Notes under the pieces: generated by a model
Database searches by the model: none
What the model saw: only the letters and a program-made list of their open reading frames with translations
What the model was told of the DNA's origin: nothing
Assembly (NCBI GenBank): GCA_028282465.1
Contig: JANQHX010000045.1
Location: 1-64,000 of the forward strand
From: Gynuella sp.
Lineage (GTDB): Bacteria; Pseudomonadota; Gammaproteobacteria; Pseudomonadales; Natronospirillaceae
Direction of reading: 5' to 3'
DNA length: 64,000 bases
Made by a program: the position numbers and the translations under genes
In this document: positions 54,348 to 63,839 of the stretch, in pieces
Numbering within the stretch: the first letter of the stretch is position 1
Layout: each line of letters opens with the position of its first letter

Positions 54348-54376
54348 CCCCTCTCTGAAAGAGTTCAAGAGAGGGG
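54348..54376. terminator. Hairpin between the TetR gene and the TonB receptor
   Basis: Perfect nine-base-pair stem CCCCTCTCT / AGAGAGGGG. It lies between the two convergent genes. No T run on either side, so strength is uncertain. Confidence 0.45.
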
Positions 54377-54425
54377 ATGGTTGTTAGATAGTTGGTGATT
54401 AGATAATTTCAACTAAATCATCAAA

Positions 54426-56507
54426 TTAGAACTGATAATCCAGAGAGCCATAAACAATTCGTTTTTCCGAACCCAGGTTACCGTTATAGGCACGCCACTT
54501 CTGTACGTTCAATGCCGCTCCAGTTTCCTCAGTCACATTTTGAGCCGCAACTTTAACCTTCATTGAGTTGTTTACATTGTAGTTTATCGCTGTGTCCCAA
54601 CTGGAACGCTTATCCAACCATGCGTCTTCATCAACACCATGCTTGAGCTCGCCGAAGCCATGATCTAAGTAAAAATCATTTACCCAAACCAAGCGATTAC
54701 CAAGAAACCCTTTGCTAAAGCCAGCTTTAAAGATTTTCTCTGGAAAGAACTGCCAAATATCTAAGTCAGATCTATTTTCCGCATAACTAAAGCTGAAGTA
54801 GCTATTCAAATCGTAACGGTCAACATCAAAGTTAACAATGAACTCACCACCTAGGGTTTCAACTTCCTCGTCCGCATTAATCCAGCCTTGACCAATCTTC
54901 TTAGGCTCATCACTGTGTCTTTTATCCCATTTAATGGAATCGTAGTTCTTATTTCTGAACAGATTTAGATCCATAGACAAGCCATTAATATTAAATGCTC
55001 TACCGAACGACGCATTCAATTCAATGCTTTCGGAGCTTTCAGGTTTAATATTACGACGCTCAAAAATTTCATCACCCTCTTCGTCATAACCAACAATTTC
55101 TTTTTTCGCTAGAGAGTAGTTTGAAGCATCTGGAAAACGAAACCCTTCTTGATAGCTCAATTTAAAGGTCGTGTCTTCATTCCAAAGGTACGCAATACCA
55201 CCGCGCTTCACGATGTTTTCACCATCTTCAATATCTTTTTCATCAATGGTTGCATTGCGAAGGGCATCAAAACGAATACCTGACGTGATAGCAATTTTAT
55301 CTGTAATTGACCAAACGTCCTCTGCGAAATAAGAAGTCTCTAACCAGCTACCCTCAGGTGAACTGACGTCGCCTTCTAACTCTTCTGAAGAAAGCTTCCA
55401 TTGATCACCCAAAAACTGCCTTTTAACTATCTGTGTTCCGATCGCGAGGTTATGGTCATTAAATCGAGTAGTCTTCTGAATCAGCTTTGTTGAAACATAC
55501 TGTTCACCACCGCCGTCATACTCATCTTCTTGGTCCGCTGAATCAAACATAAAGTCTTTATGAAAACCATAGTCAGATATCAGACCACTGGTATCAATCA
55601 CTAAGGTTTCGTAAGGCGTCATATTCCAATCATATTTAATGAACGATCCGAATTGTTCGAAATGCATATACCTTGCTTTATTTATTTGGATGCTGTCTGG
55701 TGTCGCATTGATATCGGAGTAATACAATTTAAATTCGAACTGACCACTTCTAAACAAAGATGAGATCTTTTTGTTTGGAGAACCAACAGCTCGCACTTTT
55801 GATTGATTGGGGTCAACCTCATAGTCTTCTTCAAACACGTGGGAGGGTATAAATCCATCGGCATCATGAACACCGGCGTAAAAGAAAAGATCGGTGTCTC
55901 CAGAAAAAGCATGACCATATGACACTTCAGCAGATCTGGAGCCGTCAACATTTCCTCTCTCTGCGGATAGTTCAAGCCCTTGATAGTCCTGACCATTTTT
56001 TGATACGGAATTCACGAACCCAAAAATAGCACCACTACCATGCACCAATGCTGACGGGCTATTCGCCACTTCAATTCTACTGGTGTCACCCATAAGTGGG
56101 GATCTAAAACCTAAAAAGTAACCACCGTTGTATCTTAGGTTTAAGTTCATACCATCTTGCATGACCATGGTTTTAGAACTGTTGTTTACGGCAAACCCTC
56201 TAACACCTAAGGCATCTCCATTATTGTGGTGACGTACCATGTAAAAGCTCGGAGCTTTTTTCTCAAGAATGTCTCTCAGTGTTCTCTGTGGCCCTAGGTC
56301 AATTTCATCCATATCTATAATATTTAGATAACCTGGGTTTTTCTTCTCATCTCCAGCAAAGAAACCAGTAGATTCCACAACTTCAATATCAAGAAGTTTT
56401 TCAAGGCTTAATTCACTTGACTCGCCAACTTCTGAAGCGGTTACAAAAGAGTGAGTTGAAAGCGCAGTAATAGCCACAACCCATATCTTATTTAATTTAT
56501 TCATCAA
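54426..56507 (-). CDS. TonB-dependent outer-membrane receptor
   Basis: 693 aa. Signal peptide (about 1-25), a plug domain (about 40-160: LRDILEKKAPSFYMVRHHNNGDALGVRGF, VMQDGMNLNLRYNGG, IEVANSPSALVHGSGAIFGFVNSVSKNG) and a 22-strand-type barrel ending RIVYGSLDYQF with a terminal Phe. A TonB box candidate is not obvious. It is the last gene of an operon with two substrate-binding proteins but no ABC permease. The ligand cannot be predicted. Confidence 0.92.
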   Translation of the reverse strand: MMNKLNKIWVVAITALSTHSFVTASEVGESSELSLEKLLDIEVVESTGFFAGDEKKNPGYLNIIDMDEIDLGPQRTLRDILEKKAPSFYMVRHHNNGDALGVRGFAVNNSSKTMVMQDGMNLNLRYNGGYFLGFRSPLMGDTSRIEVANSPSALVHGSGAIFGFVNSVSKNGQDYQGLELSAERGNVDGSRSAEVSYGHAFSGDTDLFFYAGVHDADGFIPSHVFEEDYEVDPNQSKVRAVGSPNKKISSLFRSGQFEFKLYYSDINATPDSIQINKARYMHFEQFGSFIKYDWNMTPYETLVIDTSGLISDYGFHKDFMFDSADQEDEYDGGGEQYVSTKLIQKTTRFNDHNLAIGTQIVKRQFLGDQWKLSSEELEGDVSSPEGSWLETSYFAEDVWSITDKIAITSGIRFDALRNATIDEKDIEDGENIVKRGGIAYLWNEDTTFKLSYQEGFRFPDASNYSLAKKEIVGYDEEGDEIFERRNIKPESSESIELNASFGRAFNINGLSMDLNLFRNKNYDSIKWDKRHSDEPKKIGQGWINADEEVETLGGEFIVNFDVDRYDLNSYFSFSYAENRSDLDIWQFFPEKIFKAGFSKGFLGNRLVWVNDFYLDHGFGELKHGVDEDAWLDKRSSWDTAINYNVNNSMKVKVAAQNVTEETGAALNVQKWRAYNGNLGSEKRIVYGSLDYQF

Positions 56508-56553
56508 CTTATCCTACTTCTATAAAACAGACTCAAATTCATATAGATACACA

Positions 56554-57534
56554 TTACTTCTCGATAACTCGCCCAACTGACCCGAGCTTTTCTTTTGAAA
56601 ATGTATGTCCGCGTTTTTTAGAAATTCTGGTATTTAGAACTTTTATAATTGACAGGGGCTCTTCGATTTTGATGTCACTCACATCCCAGTCTTCATCCAA
56701 TGCAGTGCCAACCATATCTGCTAATTGCACACCTAATTCGTAGTGATCCGGCACTACCGCAAATGTACCCATGTTCAGCTTCGATTCCGCCAACGCTTCA
56801 ATACCAACAATAACTGGCAACTTGTGACGACCGACAATAGTTGTCCAGCTGCTCTGGATGGTTTGAGGAGTTACTAAAGCATTGTCATTAACAACCCAAA
56901 TCATATCTACGCCTTGAGCTATTAGCTTTCTTAGGCCTTTGCGAATATTCGACTGCATTCTTGAGCTTTCGTTAGGCAACACATAGCTAACCAACTCGAT
57001 GCCTTCTTGATCACAATAGGCGCGATTCTCTTCAATATTCTGGCTCATCCACTCCCTATGAATCACACCAATCTTGGTAACCGGGCTTTCAGATAGCGCT
57101 CGATAACTTACCGCACTGGTTACGAGGGGAATTTCATAACGAATACCAGTAATATCATTCATACCTTCGATATCAGAATCCAAATATAATGATGCTGTCG
57201 CAATGGCCGGAACATACTGGTCATCAAGAGCCTGATATTCCTTATACTTTCGAATAGCAGAGTTACCCAATAACACTAACGCATCGGCGTCAGTTGCCTG
57301 TACTTCTTGTTGAATGCTTTCAGCTGTGGCTTCTTCAAGGTTTAGAGCGATAAACTCAACCTCTTCACCTATGTCATCATTCAAACCATTAAATACCGAA
57401 TTAAACGCTTCACCTTCTGGCATTAATACCAGCGCTCGCCCATCAAATGCATTTGAACCAAAGGACACAAATAACATTGCAATTAATATTTTGAATCTCA
57501 TTTCAAACATCTTACTTTTCATTAGGCTTCCCAT
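56554..57534 (-). CDS. Orphan ABC-type substrate-binding protein (COG2984-like)
   Basis: About 326 aa. A signal peptide (MRFKILIAMLFVSFGSNA) follows an uncertain N-terminus; several in-frame ATGs (57534, 57522, 57501) are possible. Periplasmic-binding fold with VLMPEGEAFNSVFNGLND, TDADALVLLGNSAI, SPVTKIGVIHREWMSQNI and GVDMIWVVNDNALVTPQTI, as in the TrpX/COG2984 family. No permease or ATPase lies near. Forty-six bases upstream of the TonB receptor. Confidence 0.8.
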   Translation of the reverse strand: MGSLMKSKMFEMRFKILIAMLFVSFGSNAFDGRALVLMPEGEAFNSVFNGLNDDIGEEVEFIALNLEEATAESIQQEVQATDADALVLLGNSAIRKYKEYQALDDQYVPAIATASLYLDSDIEGMNDITGIRYEIPLVTSAVSYRALSESPVTKIGVIHREWMSQNIEENRAYCDQEGIELVSYVLPNESSRMQSNIRKGLRKLIAQGVDMIWVVNDNALVTPQTIQSSWTTIVGRHKLPVIVGIEALAESKLNMGTFAVVPDHYELGVQLADMVGTALDEDWDVSDIKIEEPLSIIKVLNTRISKKRGHTFSKEKLGSVGRVIEK

Positions 57535-57622
57535 TGGGCCACCCCCGATTCTTTTTTATACTCACCAACATTCTCATTTTGGACATTCAATATCGACAAT
57601 CGAACCATTCCATCAAAACTAA

Positions 57623-58312
57623 CTATTGCCATGAATCGACTCCCAATACTGAATTTAAATCACTGGTAAATTTCTGAACACAAACGGCTACATCTTCATG
57701 TCCAGAGTTTTCTTCAATTGCAGCACTCACGAGTCCAATTTTAACGTTGACTCTTGTCGCCACTAGATTGAGCTGAGATTTACTGAGAATATTTTCGTAA
57801 GTACTTTCTGAAATGAATAATGCATCTGCAGTTCCGAAAGATAGTAAAGGAAGTAGGTCTTCGACTTTCGATACCCTTTTCAGTCTCACATCTGACTGAA
57901 GGAGTTGTCCGACAAACTCTGTCATCGGCTTTCTACCCATTAAATCGACAACACCAATTTTGATGCCTTCAATTGAGCTGAGATCAATTGCTTCGTCAAT
58001 ACTGACGATGACATAGTCCTCTTCCGTCAAACCATCTTTAACACCTTTTAAAACGGATTTAAATTTACCGCTTCTTTCGATAACAGGTAACAGAGTTAAA
58101 ACTGCTGATGGTGGTGCCAACTCTAACTGAGAAGTAAAGTCTTTTGCTCTACCGAATGCAGTAACATCTAAACCGTTACATAGGGATTTGATTTGGTCTT
58201 CAATGACAGTTGCTCGAGTTTCACTCGGAACAAAAATATATAAAGAATTTGATTGGGAAACAGATGCAACTAGCATAAATGCCATTGCACATAGCATCTT
58301 TATTTTATCCAT
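57623..58312 (-). CDS. Orphan PhnD-like substrate-binding protein
   Basis: 229 aa. Signal peptide (about 1-22, ending VSQSNS) followed by a small type-2 periplasmic-binding fold: LYIFVPSETRATVIEDQIK, VSIDEAIDLSSIEGIKIGVVDLMG, FGTADALFISESTY. Resembles phosphonate/PhnD-type binding proteins, but is short for a transport protein and lacks its permease. First gene of the three-gene operon; GAAGG precedes the ATG. Confidence 0.7.
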   Translation of the reverse strand: MDKIKMLCAMAFMLVASVSQSNSLYIFVPSETRATVIEDQIKSLCNGLDVTAFGRAKDFTSQLELAPPSAVLTLLPVIERSGKFKSVLKGVKDGLTEEDYVIVSIDEAIDLSSIEGIKIGVVDLMGRKPMTEFVGQLLQSDVRLKRVSKVEDLLPLLSFGTADALFISESTYENILSKSQLNLVATRVNVKIGLVSAAIEENSGHEDVAVCVQKFTSDLNSVLGVDSWQ

Positions 58313-59195
58313 AAACCAACACCTTCTTTTTCATCATAGTGGTCACCTTCTTTTCATTAATTAAAATCTATTTCCATACTTAATTTACTATTCAAATAAA
58401 TTTGTTAAATGACAAAACAGATCATTTAAAAGAGGCTTCATCTGAATGAATCTTTTAAATTAATTTTCAATTAACAAACTCGATACAGAAGAGTGAAAAA
58501 GAAAGAGAGAGAAAAACGATATAGGTTAAGAAAAGTAATTCAGTAAAAATTTTGATCTAGATCTTCGTTGTAATTCAAGTGTCTCAGACTTTGATGATTA
58601 ATGGTTCTTCGGAAAATAAATAACAGTCAATAACTAACTATTTTTGGCAAATTGCGACCAAGAACGAATGGGTGTAGTGAGCTATTAAAATAGTTCTTTA
58701 TTCGTCAGTCAGAGTTCGAGGATGGTTAATCGTACATTCCTAACCATAGATAAATAACATTGAGTAACTGTTATTTTTAATTAGTCAAAAAAAGGATGAA
58801 CATATTCTAATTAAACGCCATATCAAAAAGTTACTTATTAGAATGACTTAATATTATTTGATTATTAATTTTGGATCAGCAAGTTAGAAATTCACAATGT
58901 GACACAAAGTTTGAGCTTTCTGTGCTATCTTGTTGGCACATTTCTCTTACTTAGCAAACAACCTGGGTTAACTCGATGTTTATTGATTAACGTATTTTTA
59001 CAGTAGAAGAAAAGTAGATGACCTTTGTAGATAAAATCCGCATCAATGCGAAGACCCTATCTGTTACAAATGTCTCACAGCCATGTCATTGGCTTATACT
59101 AGCTAGTATCAATGTTGGTTGTGCATCCAGCTCGCATCCTCTAATACCTATTGCTATAACTATCTATAAGCACTCATTTGGAATGTATATGTTTA
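58313..59195. other. 880-base intergenic region
   Basis: Divergent space between the TonB/binding-protein operon (minus) and the STAS gene (plus). AT-rich, with no clear gene; a 65-codon frame at 59018-59215 overlaps the STAS start and has an unlikely composition. It must hold both promoters. I see no strong palindrome. Confidence 0.5.
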
Positions 59196-59717
59196 ATGAA
59201 AACCAGCGACGTTAAGCCAAATAAAATAGTGTCAGACTGGGTTGGTGAGTTGTTACAACCCAAGAGCCTGGAGAAGTTGATCGAACAAATCCCATCAGAT
59301 ATCAATAATGCCGAACACCCTCTTCATACTCCTGTAGAGGGCAAAGAGGTTGACCGTGATCGAGTCTCTGTGGTTCAGGATTCAATAGAGTTAGCACAAA
59401 TGGTTAGTACAGAAGCCATTAATACAGAAACGAGCCAATCAAATGTACAGCAGGTGACCATTGAGGATTTATCTGTATTTAACGTTACTTCATTAAAAAG
59501 CCAATTAATTCAGTCTGTGAGTACACAAGAAACAGTATCAGTGTCACTGGACTTTTCGGCATTAACTGATTTTGATTCTGCCGGTATTCAATTGATCTAC
59601 AGATTTAACCACTATTGTATTGAAAAGGGTAAAACCGCCATCTTGAAAAATATTCCTATTGGCTTACAAGAATCTCTGTCTTTAATCGGCTTGGAATTTA
59701 AATCAGTAACGCCTTAA
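59196..59717 (+). CDS. STAS-domain protein of the chemotaxis locus
   Basis: 173 aa. The C-terminal part (about 85-173) is a STAS domain: VTIEDLSVFNVTSLKSQL, VSLDFSALTDFDSAGIQLIYRF with the phosphorylatable serine in DSAG, and a final helix. The N-terminal 85 residues are acidic and low in conserved features, probably a partner-binding extension. ATG 59196 is used; the TTG at 59178 adds unconvincing residues. STAS proteins occur in alternative chemosensory loci where they relay output. Confidence 0.8.
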   Translation: MKTSDVKPNKIVSDWVGELLQPKSLEKLIEQIPSDINNAEHPLHTPVEGKEVDRDRVSVVQDSIELAQMVSTEAINTETSQSNVQQVTIEDLSVFNVTSLKSQLIQSVSTQETVSVSLDFSALTDFDSAGIQLIYRFNHYCIEKGKTAILKNIPIGLQESLSLIGLEFKSVTP

Positions 59718-59854
59718 ATATGTATCAGCATCAGTTTGACTATTTGAGTTGATATCTTACACCCGAGCATTGTTGGCCTCGTTCTCCTGTCTTGCTTACT
59801 AATCCATCTGAACTAGTGTTAAATAGAGCCATTAATTATTGAGGGGTTCGCTCA

Positions 59855-61015
59855 GTGAACTATGAAGGAAAACTAACCTATCTATTGCGAGATCCTCTAT
59901 TTATCACTGGACTGCTAATAGCATTGTTATCCCTAGTTTCATTATCCCTTAAAGAGACTAATTTATCAGATATTCTAGCCATTATTGGATTAATTATTGG
60001 CGTCGGTATAGCCATGAATGTTCTCTTTAAAAAGCTCATCCAAGCGATAAACGGGCACTCCGAATTAAAGCAAGAAAACCAACTGCTTTCTGAAAAAATA
60101 GACAATCAAGAGATGTTCCTTACTGCATATATTAGAACTGGAAAAGAGGTAATCCCTATTCTTTCGGGTCAGGTTGAGCAATGTATTAAGCTATCTACAG
60201 ACGAACTCGAATCATTGAGTGAAACCTTTGCCGACATAGTTGATCATGTTCGACAGATCATTGAGTCAGAGGAGGAAACCACATCCGTTCAAGACTTTTC
60301 TTCAACACGGCACAAACTCAAAGAGGTTTATGTAAACTTAGAAGAATTAATAAAGCTAGAAAACGGTATTCACCAAGAACTAGCCAGCTTAGGTGATTTC
60401 ACAAAAACACTCGAAACCATGGCAACGGATGTGGCAAAAATTGCTGAACAAACTAACTTACTTGCACTTAATGCATCGATAGAGGCTGCACGTGCCGGTG
60501 AAATGGGCCGAGGTTTTGCGGTAGTTGCCGATGAAGTTCGGTCATTGGCGTCAAGTGCTTCAAACATCAGCGGAAAAATTATTTCAACGGTGGCAAACGA
60601 AGGTTCTCGAATTAATAATCTAGTCTCTCGCTCAAGTCAGGTAGAAGAAAAAGAAAATGCGTTAGTTAAAGAAACCGAAGAAAGTATTGAAGAAGTGATA
60701 GCCAGCCAGGATTTAAGCGAATCAAAATTAGAACGTACAGCAAAAGACTTTGAGCAAATTTCAACACGAGGTCTGTGTGAAATTGAAGAGGGGTTGGTTA
60801 GGCTCCAGTTTCAAGATCGCATGGCTCAAATGTTAGAGCATGTGAGAATGGGAATGGTAGAAATTCAACAATATGCTGAAGCAAATAAGATGATTGAAGT
60901 GGATACTATTTTGAAAAATATGGAAGATGCATATACCACAACGGATGAACGTTCTTTACATGGCTCAGATGAAAATCAAGAATTCTTAGAAGACGGTGAA
61001 GTAGCCTTTTTCTAG
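59855..61015 (+). CDS. Methyl-accepting chemotaxis protein without periplasmic sensor
   Basis: 386 aa. Two membrane segments (about 14-32 and 38-60) with a very short loop, so no periplasmic ligand domain. A coiled-coil region follows. The signalling hairpin is present at 195-240 ([36 protein letters not shown]) but the region after it differs from classical receptors ([17 protein letters not shown]) and no C-terminal CheR-binding pentapeptide is seen; the tail is acidic ([11 protein letters not shown]). Start GTG 59855 with GAGGGG upstream. Senses cytoplasmic or membrane signals. Confidence 0.88.
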   Translation: MNYEGKLTYLLRDPLFITGLLIALLSLVSLSLKETNLSDILAIIGLIIGVGIAMNVLFKKLIQAINGHSELKQENQLLSEKIDNQEMFLTAYIRTGKEVIPILSGQVEQCIKLSTDELESLSETFADIVDHVRQIIESEEETTSVQDFSSTRHKLKEVYVNLEELIKLENGIHQELASLGDFTKTLETMATDVAKIAEQTNLLALNASIEAARAGEMGRGFAVVADEVRSLASSASNISGKIISTVANEGSRINNLVSRSSQVEEKENALVKETEESIEEVIASQDLSESKLERTAKDFEQISTRGLCEIEEGLVRLQFQDRMAQMLEHVRMGMVEIQQYAEANKMIEVDTILKNMEDAYTTTDERSLHGSDENQEFLEDGEVAFF

Positions 61016-61060
61016 TGTGCCTCTGAGTTGTAGTAACTCAAGAACCTGTCAACAACTATT

Positions 61061-61330
61061 CTAGGGAACCTCTGAACAAGTCCAGCATTGCTCTGCGGAT
61101 GTCTAAACGCGATTTTTATCGCGGCGAAACTCGCAGGAAATGTCTAGACCTTTTCAAGAGTTTCAACAAAGAGAAAAACGCGTTTAGACCCGCCCTTCGG
61201 GGCTTGCAGGCGAGTCCTGACTCAGTGTTGCCTTCTTTTGAAAGGTCCAGACATTCCTGCAAAAAGGCGCCTTGATTCAGAACCCGCCTGAAAGCCAGAG
61301 CGATACTGGACTTGTTCAGAGGTTCCCTAG
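61061..61330. mobile_element. IS5-like MITE with CTAG duplication
   Basis: 270 bases bounded by 25 perfect bases of inverted repeat (start CTAGGGAACCTCTGAACAAG; mirror at the right end), extending imperfectly to about 36. The outer CTAG on each side suits a four-base target duplication, as for IS5-group elements. Interior inverted repeats (GTCTAAACGCG near 61101 with CGCGTTTAGAC near 61179; GCAGGAAATGTCT with AGACATTCCTGC) make the whole element foldable. No transposase is encoded. The left end resembles the relic at 6064. It lies between converging mcp and cheB, and its right repeat provides the cheB stop codon. Confidence 0.85.
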
Positions 61331-62380
61331 ACCAGCTCCCATAATAAACTCAGGAATTTTGGCTAATGCTACCTCTTTGGTAACGGCCCCGAGCTTATAG
61401 GCTTCTTTTGGCATACCGTAAACCACACAGCTAGACTCGTTTTGCCCAATCGTATAGGCGCCCGCTTCTCGCATTTCTTTCAAGCCGTGAGCACCGTCAT
61501 CCCCCATACCCGTCATGATGATTCCTAATGCATTGGAACCAGCAGAATTAGCTACCGAACGAAACAGCACATCAACAGAAGGACGATGTCTGCTGACTAA
61601 TGGGCCATCTTTTAATTCAATCTGGTACTGAGCCCCGTTACGTCTAAGCAGCATGTGCTTGCCACCATTTGCGATAAGGGCTACGCCTGATATCACTCGT
61701 TCGTTATTTTCAGCTTCTTTCACCCTGATATCACAGAGACTGTCTAAGCGTTTTGCAAATGCTGCGGTAAATTGTTCTGGCATATGCTGTACTATGACTA
61801 TTCCAGGCACAGTTGAGGGTAACCTTGTTAACACTTTTTCTAAGGCTTGCGTGCCGCCTGTTGATGTCCCAATTGCAACAACGTGATCCGTGGTTCTGAC
61901 CATAGGTTTTTTGGAAGCCAAAATAACATCTGCATCCATTTTTGGCTGAACAGGTTTGTGCTTGGTACTGGTCTTCGAAAGTTTTGCAGCTGCAGCTGCT
62001 TTTATGGTGTCTTGAAGAAGAGTTTTGGATTCCTGTAAAAATCCTTTTAGATCCATCTTCGGTTTCGTAATAATATCCACGGCACCAGATGAAAGTGCTT
62101 GCATAGTAACCTGGGCACCCTTCTCGGTTAACGTTGAACAAATAACCACTGGGGTAGGATGTTCAGCCATTATTTTTCTTAAGAAACTAATACCGTCCAT
62201 CCTTGGCATTTCAATATCTAGTACTATTACATCGGGCCATTGATTCTTCATTTTCTTCATAGCAAAAATAGGATCTGCGGCCGAATCAATGACTTTAACA
62301 CCAAAACAAGCATTAAGTAGCTCGGTAAGAGTTTTACGAACTACAGCTGAGTCATCAACAATTAGCACATTAATAGGCAT
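61316..62380 (-). CDS. cheB: Chemotaxis protein-glutamate methylesterase CheB
   Basis: About 354 aa. Receiver domain with phospho-acceptor Asp55 ([13 protein letters not shown]) and a C-terminal methylesterase domain with the triad Ser173 ([12 protein letters not shown]), His199 (VQHMPEQF) and Asp in [11 protein letters not shown]. Removes methyl groups from receptors. The start ATG 62380 ([11 protein letters not shown]) is chosen; the frame is open to 62401. The last residues after FIMGAG and the TGA come from the MITE's right repeat, so the original C-terminus was altered. Gene order cheW-R-D-B. Confidence 0.93.
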   Translation of the reverse strand: MPINVLIVDDSAVVRKTLTELLNACFGVKVIDSAADPIFAMKKMKNQWPDVIVLDIEMPRMDGISFLRKIMAEHPTPVVICSTLTEKGAQVTMQALSSGAVDIITKPKMDLKGFLQESKTLLQDTIKAAAAAKLSKTSTKHKPVQPKMDADVILASKKPMVRTTDHVVAIGTSTGGTQALEKVLTRLPSTVPGIVIVQHMPEQFTAAFAKRLDSLCDIRVKEAENNERVISGVALIANGGKHMLLRRNGAQYQIELKDGPLVSRHRPSVDVLFRSVANSAGSNALGIIMTGMGDDGAHGLKEMREAGAYTIGQNESSCVVYGMPKEAYKLGAVTKEVALAKIPEFIMGAGLGNL

Positions 62381-62427
62381 TGTATAAAGTGCCCCTATCA
62401 TTCATGTTTAGCCATGGTATTTTTTGT

Positions 62428-62967
62428 TTAATCATCATCTACCAGCCTCTGGTGATAGTATTCTCTTTCTTTTTGGACTAGCTCACTTTGCTTTTTAATA
62501 TCTACTTTTTTCACATACACTGAATAGTCACAAGTATCAAAATAAATCATCCGTCCTATATCACCACCTAAATGATGGGAAACCAATGGGATTCCATTTT
62601 CTGTTAAATAATTTCTGATAAATGTGGCATTAACTGCACCAATCGTGAGGTCTGATGAATGACGACGATCTGGGTTCAGCAACACATTTCCACCACCAAG
62701 GGCTTTGGCTTTAAGGTACTTTCGGTTTCCCCCCAAATTAATAATTTTGTTAATGAGTGAGTCCATCGCATGAACACCGTATCGGCCTTCATCAGTCATA
62801 AGAACTGAACTGGTTAATCCATATTTCTTTTGTGCCAATAGAAAGTGATTCATACCTGACACTTTATTAACCGAATCCCAAATGCAAGCAGACACACAAG
62901 ATCCAAGCAGTGTTGATATCACTACCGGTTCACTAGTAGCGAATAACTCTCCTGGATTGATCCGCAC
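62428..62967 (-). CDS. cheD: Chemoreceptor glutamine deamidase CheD
   Basis: 179 aa. Deamidates receptor glutamines. Conserved LISTLLGSCVSACIWD with catalytic Cys and GMNHFLLA with catalytic His; the GGNVLLNPDRR region is intact. The start is uncertain: GTG 62967 has no good ribosome-binding site, and the frame is open further upstream without ATG, possibly into cheR's end (29 bases apart). Confidence 0.9.
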   Translation of the reverse strand: MRINPGELFATSEPVVISTLLGSCVSACIWDSVNKVSGMNHFLLAQKKYGLTSSVLMTDEGRYGVHAMDSLINKIINLGGNRKYLKAKALGGGNVLLNPDRRHSSDLTIGAVNATFIRNYLTENGIPLVSHHLGGDIGRMIYFDTCDYSVYVKKVDIKKQSELVQKEREYYHQRLVDDD

Positions 62968-62996
62968 TATCTGATTTGATTTCGTACTCCGATAAC

Positions 62997-63839
62997 TCAG
63001 GTATGACTTCCAGTTTTTTGATAAATTGATGGCTTTATCATTCTAAATGTTTCACCTTTACAACGTAGACTTTCTGAATGACTGACAAATAAATAGCCCC
63101 TTGGTTTAAGTTGCTTAAATATTTTGTCTATTACCCTATCTTTGGTTTCTGAATCAAAATAGATCATCACATTACGCAGAAAAATTACATCAAACTGGCC
63201 TATTGAAGGTATCTTTTCAATTAGATTTATTTTCTTAAATCTACATTTTTGCCTGAGGCTATGATCGACCAGATACATACCTTCATTGTCACGAACACCT
63301 TTGAGACAGTATTTCTTTAAATAGCTTGTAGGAATATTTTCAGTTCGGTGAGCTGGATAAACACCTCGCTGGCAATTTAATAGCACAGTGGTACTGATAT
63401 CCGAGCCCAGAATTTCCCAAGGCGCTTCAGCTAGATGTTCCTGCATCAACATTGCCAAACTGTAAACTTCTTCTCCGGATGAACAAGCCGCGCTCCAGAT
63501 TCTGAATGGATTAGCAACATGCTCTTTACCAAGAATATTTTGCTGTAAAAAATTGAAATGTTGTTGCTCTCGAAAAAAGTAGGTTTCATTTGTAGTGAGC
63601 AGGTCCACCATAACTTCTAGCTCATTGGCCTGATCTGGGCTTGATACCAAACGAAAATAGCTACCATAATTCGGCATATTAAGGTGCTTAAGTCTCTTAG
63701 CTAAACGTCCTTCTACCAAAGCTTTTTTTTGATCAGAAAGCGAAATACCTGCTTGCTGGTAAATCAGTCGTCTGATTCTAGAAAACTGATCGTCAGTAAT
63801 GGGGGTAATTTGGGAAATCCCATTGGCTTGAAATATCAT
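62997..63839 (-). CDS. cheR: Chemotaxis methyltransferase CheR
   Basis: 280 aa. Methylates receptor glutamates with SAM. N-terminal helical domain (ISLSDQKKALVEGRLAKRL) and SAM fold IWSAACSSGEEVYSLAMLMQE, FDVIFLRNVMIYFD. ATG 63839 overlaps the cheW stop by four bases (ATGA). Confidence 0.94.
   Translation of the reverse strand: MIFQANGISQITPITDDQFSRIRRLIYQQAGISLSDQKKALVEGRLAKRLKHLNMPNYGSYFRLVSSPDQANELEVMVDLLTTNETYFFREQQHFNFLQQNILGKEHVANPFRIWSAACSSGEEVYSLAMLMQEHLAEAPWEILGSDISTTVLLNCQRGVYPAHRTENIPTSYLKKYCLKGVRDNEGMYLVDHSLRQKCRFKKINLIEKIPSIGQFDVIFLRNVMIYFDSETKDRVIDKIFKQLKPRGYLFVSHSESLRCKGETFRMIKPSIYQKTGSHT

Noticed and set aside
54189-54398. Open frame after the TetR gene
   Set aside because: Basic composition, no ribosome-binding site, and it spans the terminator-like hairpin; no recognisable motif.
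59018-59215. Small open frame before the STAS gene
   Set aside because: Overlaps the STAS start in another frame and has an unconvincing composition, although a purine-rich stretch precedes its ATG.
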